5,593 bases of DNA from Erysipelothrix sp. Its GTDB lineage: Bacteria > Bacillota_I > Bacilli_A > Erysipelotrichales > Erysipelotrichaceae. The notes under the pieces were generated by a model. That model made no database searches. It was not told where the DNA came from and worked only from the letters and a program-made list of their open reading frames with translations. The stretch is taken from positions 1 to 5,593 of the forward strand of contig JAAZEC010000244.1 in NCBI GenBank assembly GCA_012512495.1, in the 5' to 3' direction. Positions 1-3,819 of the stretch are shown piece by piece (positions within the stretch are counted from its first letter, which is position 1; each line of letters opens with the position of its first letter). The translations under genes were made by a program, and so were the position numbers.

Positions 1-147
1 GCTGCACTGATTGTAGCGGGCTTAATAGCCAAGGGTACCACAACGGTCGATGATATCTATCATATCGATAGAGGCTACGACCGGATTGATGAAAAACTAA
101 GAGAACTAGGTGCAGTTATTTACAGAGTACCAAAAGAAAATGATTAA
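1..147 (+). CDS. murA: MurA, C-terminal fragment (UDP-GlcNAc enolpyruvyl transferase)
   Basis: Only the last 48 codons are in the window; the gene enters from the left edge in frame 1 and ends at TAA 145-147. The fragment contains DDIYHIDRGYDRIDEKLRELGA, the C-terminal signature of the MurA family. The Arg of the DRGY stretch corresponds, from memory, to E. coli Arg397, which contacts substrate. MurA works in the cytoplasm and transfers the enolpyruvyl group of PEP to UDP-N-acetylglucosamine, the first committed step of peptidoglycan synthesis. The catalytic cysteine (or its Asp replacement) lies outside the window. The stop overlaps the next gene's start by 8 bases, so the ABC ATPase is probably cotranscribed with it. 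Bacillota often carry two paralogues (murAA/MurA1 and murAB/murZ). Position next to rpmE-tdk-prfA suggests the murAB/murZ type, but the fragment cannot prove it. Confidence 0.93.
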   Translation, partial: AALIVAGLIAKGTTTVDDIYHIDRGYDRIDEKLRELGAVIYRVPKEND

Positions 148-1012
148 AGCAGATAAATTAACTAAGTATTATGGGAAACAGCGCGGTATTCTTGATATCG
201 ATCTGCATGTTGAACCCAATGAGATATTCGGCTTTATCGGTCCCAATGGGGCAGGTAAAAGCACCCTCATCAGAACCCTGCTCGGGCTCATTTCAGCAAG
301 CTCCGGTAGTTCATCAATCATGGGCTTCGACTCATGGAAGGACAAGGAACAGCTGTTAGCCTCAGTAGGATATATGCCATCAGAAGCTCTCTTTTATGGC
401 AACAGTAAAGTCAAAGATATTATTACCCTATCAGCAAAACTTAGAGGTCAAGCAGTCTATCGCCAAACAAGCGAACTGGTTGACCGTTTTGACATCGACA
501 TCAACAAAAGAATCGATGAATTAAGCCTTGGCAATCGTAAGAAAGTCAGTATCGTCTGTGCTTTTCAACACGAACCACCAGTCTATCTGTTGGATGAACC
601 AACCAGTGGCCTAGACCCCTTAATGAGAAACGAATTCTTCAAGCTGTTAGCCGAAAGGAAAGCCAGTGGGGCTACCGTTTTTCTATCGTCCCATGTGCTA
701 TCTGAGATTCAGCACAGCTGTGATCGTGCCGCCTTCATTAAAGAGGGTCGAATCATCCAAAATAGTGACATTAAATCCATGGCAACACTCAAGACGAAGA
801 AGGTAGTCCTCAATACTAGAGATGAGTTTCATTCAATCGAAGGAGTCCATGACTTAACCATCATGAACTCACAGGTCTCCTTTCTCTATACCGGCGAGAT
901 CAATCAGCTACTAGATCGCCTGTCAGGTATGAAACTGGAAAACCTCAGTATTAGCGATCCTGACTTAGAAGAAATGTTCATGCATTTTTATGGAGACAAT
1001 GACCATGCTTAG
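140..1012 (+). CDS. ABC transporter ATP-binding protein (ABC-2 / BcrA-like exporter ATPase)
   Basis: This is a 290-residue cytoplasmic nucleotide-binding subunit that would power the permease encoded next. Visible motifs, numbered from ATG 140: Walker A GPNGAGKST (34-42), signature LSLGN (128-132, in place of LSGGQ), Walker B VYLLDE (148-153), D-loop SGLD (156-159) and H-loop His185 in SSHVL. The Q-loop glutamine position reads Ser81 (VGYMPSE). That is a variant I associate with BcrA-type single-domain exporters, as is the LSLGN signature. About 90 C-terminal residues after the core form the usual poorly conserved tail. An in-frame GTG at 110 would add 10 residues. ATG 140 is preferred because the family begins MIxxxxLTKxYG. 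No strong Shine-Dalgarno is seen, so coupling to murA (8-base overlap) is likely. The substrate is not inferable. It could be a peptide, a lipid or an antimicrobial. Confidence 0.92.
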   Translation: MIKADKLTKYYGKQRGILDIDLHVEPNEIFGFIGPNGAGKSTLIRTLLGLISASSGSSSIMGFDSWKDKEQLLASVGYMPSEALFYGNSKVKDIITLSAKLRGQAVYRQTSELVDRFDIDINKRIDELSLGNRKKVSIVCAFQHEPPVYLLDEPTSGLDPLMRNEFFKLLAERKASGATVFLSSHVLSEIQHSCDRAAFIKEGRIIQNSDIKSMATLKTKKVVLNTRDEFHSIEGVHDLTIMNSQVSFLYTGEINQLLDRLSGMKLENLSISDPDLEEMFMHFYGDNDHA

Positions 1013-1796
1013 CATCTTTAAATTTGAAATGGTTTCCCAAAGGAAACAATGGCTCATATGGACCATCAGTATCGTTATCCTCAATGCGCTCATGATGTTT
1101 ATCTATTCCACAATGGTTGACGAGATGGCAAACTTTGCCCAGATGTTTGAAAATCTGGGTGTCTTCGGTGAAGCCATGGGATTGAGCTCCCTCAATATCG
1201 GGACCGTCCTTGGTTACTATGGTGTTGAAGTTGGTTTGGTTTGCGCGTTAGGTGGTTCTATGTACGCAGCAATGAGCGCAATTACGATTCTCTCTAAAGA
1301 AGAGAGCTATCACACGGCTGAGTTTTTGTTCACTCACCCACTTTCAAGAATCAAAATCACGCTGATGAAACTGCTAAGCGTCACCATTTATGTGACTCTG
1401 ATGGCTATTGTCTTCTTGATCACAGGCTTGATCTCGTTCCTATTCTTCGAGGGTCCACTACCCTATCAAGAGCTCATTGCCTACCATGGTAGTCAATGGT
1501 TGATGTTTCTACAGATCATGGGCATCTGTTTCCTAATATCTGCTTTCTATCGTAAACAGAACATCGGAACTGGTCTAGGACTCGTCCTGATACTCTATTT
1601 CTTGTTGATAGTCTACAACCTAAGTGAGGATATGTGGTTTCTGAGATATGTGACTCCCTTCGTCTACGCGGACGCGGCTTTGATTCTGGGTGATGGTATC
1701 CTAAGATTTGACTGGATACTCTTTGGCTGCTTGCTGGGAATCCTCTGTGCAGTTGTGGGCATCGTTCATTATCATCGTAAAGATTTGACGGTATGA
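1005..1796 (+). CDS. ABC-2 type transporter permease
   Basis: This is a 263-residue polytopic membrane protein, partner of the preceding ATPase. About six hydrophobic segments can be seen, near residues 16-37, 66-92, 122-147, 163-181, 187-206 and 237-257. The loop after TM2 holds EESYHTAEFLFTHPLSR (99-115). It resembles the EExxGTxExLLxxPxxR cytoplasmic coupling segment common in ABC-2 permeases that pair with BcrA-like ATPases. Three in-frame ATGs compete (990, 999, 1005). ATG 1005 is chosen because GGAG at 992-995 sits 9 bases upstream of it, only 3 bases from ATG 999 and downstream of ATG 990. This gives an 8-base overlap with the ATPase stop, the same overlap as at the murA/ATPase junction. 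A diverged copy of its last 23 codons plus stop recurs at 2879-2950. The function is presumably export; the substrate is unknown. Confidence 0.88.
   Translation: MLSIFKFEMVSQRKQWLIWTISIVILNALMMFIYSTMVDEMANFAQMFENLGVFGEAMGLSSLNIGTVLGYYGVEVGLVCALGGSMYAAMSAITILSKEESYHTAEFLFTHPLSRIKITLMKLLSVTIYVTLMAIVFLITGLISFLFFEGPLPYQELIAYHGSQWLMFLQIMGICFLISAFYRKQNIGTGLGLVLILYFLLIVYNLSEDMWFLRYVTPFVYADAALILGDGILRFDWILFGCLLGILCAVVGIVHYHRKDLTV
1725..1796 (+). repeat. Duplicated permease 3' end, copy A (partner at 2879-2950)
   Basis: The last 23 codons plus stop of the permease recur about 1.15 kb downstream with 10 mismatches in 72 bases (about 86% identical). A block of 24 bases is identical without interruption (1758-1781). 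The translations share 19 of 23 residues, and both end in TGA. Six of the ten differences leave the amino acid unchanged, so the copy looks like diverged coding sequence and not a chance match. Confidence 0.9.
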
Positions 1797-1863
1797 CCCT
1801 GACTTTGACAGTTGAATAGAAGCTGTCTTGCTATATTAATTAGTTCATTCCAATATAAACAAA

Positions 1864-1897
1864 CCTCCTAGAATCAACACAGCGTGTCTCTAAGAGG
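1864..1897. terminator. Probable bidirectional terminator between permease and XRE gene
   Basis: CCTC-C-TAGA (1864-1872) pairs with TCTA-A-GAGG (1889-1897): eight pairs with one C/A mismatch. Inside, ACAC (1877-1880) pairs with GTGT (1884-1887) around a 3-base loop, separated by an asymmetric internal loop. On the minus strand the stem is followed by TTTGTTTATATTGG, a good U-rich tract. On the plus strand the tail CTCTTCATTTATC is weaker. The genes on both sides converge here, which fits a shared terminator. A second small hairpin, GACAG 1807-1811 with CTGTC 1823-1827, lies just after the permease stop. Confidence 0.45.
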
Positions 1898-1993
1898 CTC
1901 TTCATTTATCTAGTATAGAATCAAAATCTGTGTTACAAGCTCATATCCAATAGAATAGGATAACAGGCCAGGGAATAGAATTGTAAATAATAG

Positions 1994-2413
1994 TTAAACT
2001 CCCATTAAAACAAGTAGAAGGAATATAAGTGTCCATGTTTTCTTCCGATTGTGAATGCTAAATAATAGATAGAGCATAGAAATAAGTAATGATAGTGGTC
2101 CAGCAAATGGAGCAATAATTAATGTGCAAATAACCATTCCGATTTTAAAATAAGGATTATCTAAAATGAACAGCGATTCCATTTTACGATTATCGATTCT
2201 ATCCGTTGGTAATTGTTCGTCCACAAAATAGTTCATGTCTGAACCGTATAGGTTTGCTATTAATATTACTGTACTAAAATCAGGGCAACTTATTCCTGTT
2301 TCCCACTTCGAGATGGTTTGTCTCGAAACATTGAGCTTTTTTGAAAGTGATTCTTGAGAATCATTATTTGAAATTCTCAAATCACGTATTTTCTTGCTTA
2401 AATCATTATCCAT
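1994..2413 (-). CDS. XRE-family transcriptional regulator with C-terminal membrane segments
   Basis: This 139-residue protein is read on the minus strand from ATG 2413-2411. Residues about 7-63 form an HTH_3/Cro-C1 domain; QESLSKKLNVSRQTISKWE (20-38) is the classic helix-turn-helix with recognition helix SRQTISKWE. The second half is hydrophobic. Two or three membrane segments (about 90-103, 104-120 and 125-139) are split by the basic turn HNRKK (121-125), so it probably sits in the membrane with the DNA-binding domain in the cytoplasm. XRE proteins with a short TM tail are common in Bacillota and often sit beside transporter or small membrane protein genes. GGAGG (minus strand, 2428-2424) lies 10 bases before the start. 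The gene is much richer in A+T than murA, tdk or prfA. It is divergent from the 83-residue gene at 2603, a likely target together with its own promoter. Its signal is unknown. Confidence 0.88.
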   Translation of the reverse strand: MDNDLSKKIRDLRISNNDSQESLSKKLNVSRQTISKWETGISCPDFSTVILIANLYGSDMNYFVDEQLPTDRIDNRKMESLFILDNPYFKIGMVICTLIIAPFAGPLSLLISMLYLLFSIHNRKKTWTLIFLLLVLMGV

Positions 2414-2437
2414 CGCTATTTTTCCTCCAACATATCC

Positions 2438-2466
2438 ATTATGTTATAAAAAGTGGCAGGATGCAA
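2438..2466 (-). promoter_or_regulatory. Candidate promoter of the XRE gene
   Basis: Read on the minus strand, TTGCAT (2466-2461) and CATAAT (2443-2438) are separated by 17 bases. The -10 matches 5 of 6 consensus positions and the -35 matches 3 of 6. Transcription would start near 2431, just upstream of the GGAGG at 2428-2424, giving a short leader of about 18 bases. An overlapping TATAAC could serve as an alternative -10. Confidence 0.35.
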
Positions 2467-2478
2467 CGAATTGGTGCG

Positions 2479-2507
2479 TGTTTATTAATAACTAGATCGT
2501 GTATAAT
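2479..2507 (+). promoter_or_regulatory. Candidate promoter of the 83-residue membrane protein gene
   Basis: A perfect -10 hexamer TATAAT lies at 2502-2507. The -35 region at 17 bases (TGTTTA, 2479-2484) is poor, so this promoter might need activation or be weak. An imperfect inverted repeat, GTGCGTG 2474-2480 and CATGCAC 2511-2517, brackets it and could be an operator for the divergent XRE protein. The start site would be near 2514, leaving a leader of about 90 bases. Confidence 0.4.
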
Positions 2508-2521
2508 ATGCATGCACGGTG

Positions 2522-2565
2522 AGAATGATCAAAATGCTTATAGATAGTATTTAGGGTCTCATTCT
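2522..2565 (+). other. Possible leader stem-loop before the 83-residue gene
   Basis: AGAATGA (2522-2528) pairs perfectly with TCATTCT (2559-2565) around a 30-base loop. TGAGA (2520-2524) can instead pair with TCTCA (2557-2561), so two overlapping pairings compete. It lies between the candidate -10 at 2502 and the ribosome binding site at 2591. The stem is AT-rich and no U-tract follows, so it is not a terminator. It may be no more than chance pairing. Confidence 0.2.
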
Positions 2566-2602
2566 TGTAAAGAACATCACTAGTTAAATTAGGAGATAAA
2601 CC

Positions 2603-2854
2603 ATGAGTGAAAACAAAAAAACAGCACATATTTACATAATATTAAGCGTATTTGTCTTGTCCTTGAATAGGGTATTATATACAATTGATGGAATGAGATA
2701 TACTGGATATATATCTTTTGACAGCTTTTTGCAAAGTAACCAGCTCAAGATTTTGGAGTTCTTTGCATGGTTAACCTTGATTTATTGCGTGCTCAGGTTA
2801 ATAGATATCGACCTCATAAAGATAATTACTGAAAAAATTAAACGAAAGAAATAG
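2603..2854 (+). CDS. Hypothetical small membrane protein with two TM segments
   Basis: I do not recognise this 83-residue protein. It has a short basic N-terminus (MSENKK), a hydrophobic segment at about 8-26, a polar loop rich in Tyr and Ser (27-47), a second hydrophobic segment at about 50-67 and a basic tail ending KIKRKK. By the positive-inside rule both ends should be cytoplasmic. A good Shine-Dalgarno, AGGAG (2591-2595), sits 7 bases before ATG, which is the main reason to call it real. It is AT-rich like the divergent XRE gene and shares the intergenic region with it, so the two may form a regulator and target pair. Its TAG stop directly abuts the ATG of the permease remnant at 2855. 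It could be a membrane-acting effector, an immunity-type protein or a cut-down remnant. The sequence does not decide. Confidence 0.6.
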   Translation: MSENKKTAHIYIILSVFVLSLNRVLYTIDGMRYTGYISFDSFLQSNQLKILEFFAWLTLIYCVLRLIDIDLIKIITEKIKRKK

Positions 2855-2950
2855 ATGGCTGATGTTTTTACTAATATTGGCTGTTTGTTGGGGATTCTCT
2901 ATGCAGTTATTGGCATCGTTCATTATCATCGTAAATCTTTGACGATATGA
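2855..2950 (+). pseudogene. Remnant of a second ABC permease gene (3' end only)
   Basis: Codons 2879-2947 encode GCLLGILYAVIGIVHYHRKS plus LTI, matching the last 23 residues of the intact permease (residues 241-263) at 19 positions. TGA follows at 2948. Upstream of 2879 the resemblance fades. The frame stays open back to an ATG at 2855 that touches the preceding TAG, giving a possible 31-residue, one-TM peptide. No convincing ribosome binding site precedes this ATG; only termination-reinitiation from the upstream gene would translate it. I read it as the tail of a lost tandem transporter copy. A functional micropeptide is a less likely alternative. Its final codons supply the -35 box of the candidate promoter at 2939-2968. 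Confidence 0.7.
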
Positions 2951-2968
2951 TGAGGTTTGACCTATACT
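2939..2968 (+). promoter_or_regulatory. Promoter of the lipoprotein gene, rooted in the permease remnant
   Basis: TTGACG (2939-2944, 5 of 6 consensus) and TATACT (2963-2968, 5 of 6) are 18 bases apart. The -35 is made of the Leu-Thr codons of the permease remnant. The intact permease carries the same TTGACG at 1785-1790 but has no -10 at the right distance. Transcription would begin near 2975, about 15 bases ahead of the lipoprotein ATG, with AAGGGG at 2977-2982 as ribosome binding site. Confidence 0.55.
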
Positions 2969-2990
2969 ATATATAAAAGGGGACAAGCGT

Positions 2991-3440
2991 ATGAAACGGT
3001 TTAGAATCATAATAATTTCTTTAATCGGTTTGTTGTTAATGGTAGGCTGTAGTCCGGCACAAACGAGGGAGTATTTCTGTGAAGACATTAACTACTATGC
3101 CTTGCTGGATGAAGAGAAGGATATCCTAACATTCAAACTACAATCTGATAAAAAAACTGATAGGGAATATGTGTTCGCAATTTCTGAAAATGTGGAAGCT
3201 GCATTTTATGAGAGAATCAACAAGGACTATCCATTGAAAGAAGATCAATACCTTGTAAGTCTGGAAAGGATTGACGAGGATGAACCGAGTAGTCTACTCT
3301 TAGCGATCACGGAGGAAAACTATCCATACTTCCTGACACCTTATGGATCGGACGTAATCGCGGGCTCGCTGGGTAGTGGGGATAGTGGGTTCTTCTATTT
3401 CGTGATGCCCTGTTATGAAAAGTCGGATGTAAGTAAGTAA
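2991..3440 (+). CDS. Putative lipoprotein of unknown function
   Basis: This 149-residue protein has a lipoprotein signal peptide: basic MKRFR, a hydrophobic core (6-18) and the lipobox-like LMVGC ending at Cys20. Met at -3 is less usual than Leu. After lipidation by Lgt and cleavage by Lsp, a mature domain of about 130 residues would be anchored on the outer face of the cytoplasmic membrane. That domain is rich in Asp, Glu and Lys and has no motif I recognise. It contains two further cysteines (Cys30 and Cys142, approximate). AAGGGG at 2977-2982, 8 bases before ATG, supports the start. No clear terminator follows; only an AT-rich 7-bp hairpin (3441-3447 with 3459-3465) without a U-tract is seen, so readthrough towards rpmE is possible. 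Composition is intermediate between the AT-rich middle and the flanks. Any link with the ABC transporter is inference from position only. Confidence 0.78.
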   Translation: MKRFRIIIISLIGLLLMVGCSPAQTREYFCEDINYYALLDEEKDILTFKLQSDKKTDREYVFAISENVEAAFYERINKDYPLKEDQYLVSLERIDEDEPSSLLLAITEENYPYFLTPYGSDVIAGSLGSGDSGFFYFVMPCYEKSDVSK

Positions 3441-3471
3441 AAATCATTGAAGAAACATATGATTTGAGCAG

Positions 3472-3505
3472 TGTGAATACTTGCGTAATGTGACTACTTG
3501 TGCTA
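3472..3505 (+). repeat. Two tandem 17-bp direct repeats over the rpmE promoter
   Basis: TGTGAATACTTGCGTAA (3472-3488) is followed without a gap by TGTGACTACTTGTGCTA (3489-3505); 13 of 17 positions agree, and 12 of the first 14. The first unit contains the -35 hexamer, and the second contains the extended -10 TG and the first bases of the -10 hexamer. The arrangement suits a protein binding side by side on one DNA face region over the promoter, but no regulator can be named. Confidence 0.6.
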
Positions 3506-3509
3506 TTAT
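3481..3509 (+). promoter_or_regulatory. rpmE: Extended -10 promoter of rpmE
   Basis: TTGCGT (3481-3486) is followed after exactly 17 bases by TATTAT (3504-3509), preceded by the extended -10 element TGC (3501-3503). The -35 matches 3 of 6 and the -10 matches 5 of 6, with the TGn compensating. A start near 3516 would give a leader of about 55 bases before rpmE. Confidence 0.65.
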
Positions 3510-3529
3510 TTTATGGCACTTAGAACTTA

Positions 3530-3552
3530 CTTTGAACTCGCAAAGGGTTCAA
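3530..3552 (+). promoter_or_regulatory. rpmE 5' leader with two mutually exclusive hairpins
   Basis: TTGAAC (3532-3537) pairs with GTTCAA (3547-3552) around a 9-base loop. CTTTG (3530-3534) can instead pair with CAAAG (3541-3545) around a 6-base loop. The two share bases, so only one can form. The structure ends 5 bases before the ribosome binding site AAGGAG (3558-3563). Structured leaders before L31 genes have been reported for several phyla including Firmicutes, as candidates for L31 autoregulation. I cannot confirm that this one matches that motif. Confidence 0.35.
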
Positions 3553-3570
3553 GGCGGAAGGAGATGACTT

Positions 3571-3774
3571 ATGAAAAAAGGAATACATCCAGAATATCAT
3601 GCAATGAAAGCTGTTTGTACAAGCTGTGGAACTGAATTTGAATTAGGATCAACCGAGAAAGAGTTACGTGTTGATACTTGTTCTAACTGTCACCCGTTCT
3701 ATACTGGTAAACAACGTTTCGCAAGCGCTGATGGACGTGTTGAGAAATTCAATAAAAAGTATGGTATAAAATAA
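3571..3774 (+). CDS. rpmE: 50S ribosomal protein L31, zinc-binding (C+) type
   Basis: This 67-residue protein opens MKKGIHPEYH and carries CTSC (16-19) and CSNC (37-40), the two CxxC pairs of the zinc-binding L31 form, followed by HPFYTGKQRF and a basic tail. L31 binds the 50S subunit near the central protuberance and helps form the bridge to the 30S head. Length and motifs are normal and complete. AAGGAG (3558-3563), 7 bases upstream, fixes the start. It has its own promoter and leader, and its stop codon is embedded in an intrinsic terminator, so it is largely a single-gene transcript. In zinc-poor conditions many bacteria swap this form for a zinc-free paralogue; none is visible here. Confidence 0.97.
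   Translation: MKKGIHPEYHAMKAVCTSCGTEFELGSTEKELRVDTCSNCHPFYTGKQRFASADGRVEKFNKKYGIK
3740..3770 (+). promoter_or_regulatory. Possible internal promoter for tdk-prfA-prmC within the end of rpmE
   Basis: TTGAGA (3740-3745, 5 of 6) and TATAAA (3765-3770, 5 of 6) stand 19 bases apart, with an extended -10 TGG just before the latter (3762-3764). The spacer is longer than ideal. Transcription would begin near 3777, inside the 5' arm of the terminator at 3768-3795, so these transcripts could not form the terminator stem. The 24 bases between terminator and tdk are too short to hold a promoter. Confidence 0.35.
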
Positions 3775-3795
3775 GGGGAAACCCTTATTTTTTTT
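3768..3795 (+). terminator. Intrinsic terminator at the end of rpmE
   Basis: AAAATAAGGG (3768-3777) pairs perfectly with CCCTTATTTT (3782-3791) around a GAAA tetraloop (3778-3781). The 3' arm merges into a run of eight T (3788-3795). The 5' arm contains the rpmE TAA stop (3772-3774), so a ribosome finishing rpmE would cover the stem and could modulate termination and readthrough into tdk. Confidence 0.88.
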
Positions 3796-3819
3796 GAGAA
3801 AGTGTGAAGGAGAATCATC

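Noticed and set aside
110..139. GTG 110 as the start of the ABC ATPase
   Set aside because: The ten extra residues are read from murA coding sequence in another frame, no ribosome binding site precedes it, and family members begin at the position of ATG 140.
140..1012. Loss of ATPase function because of Ser in the Q-loop and LSLGN as signature
   Set aside because: From family knowledge, BcrA-type exporter ATPases often show such variants; Walker A, Walker B, D-loop and H-loop are all intact.
2341..2547. Plus-strand 68-codon open frame across the start of the XRE gene
   Set aside because: It runs antisense to the well-supported HTH coding region, has no ribosome binding site and gives a low-complexity, non-family translation.
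2525..2554. Nine-codon leader peptide (MIKMLIDSI) upstream of the 83-residue gene
   Set aside because: There is no properly spaced ribosome binding site, and no terminator or attenuator structure follows it.
2798..3088. Minus-strand 96-codon open frame
   Set aside because: It lies antisense to the end of the 83-residue gene, the permease remnant and the lipoprotein signal peptide, and has no family motifs. The plus-strand features are better supported.
3441..3465. Terminator after the lipoprotein gene
   Set aside because: The 7-bp stem is entirely AT-rich apart from one pair, and it is followed by GAGCAG, not a U-tract.
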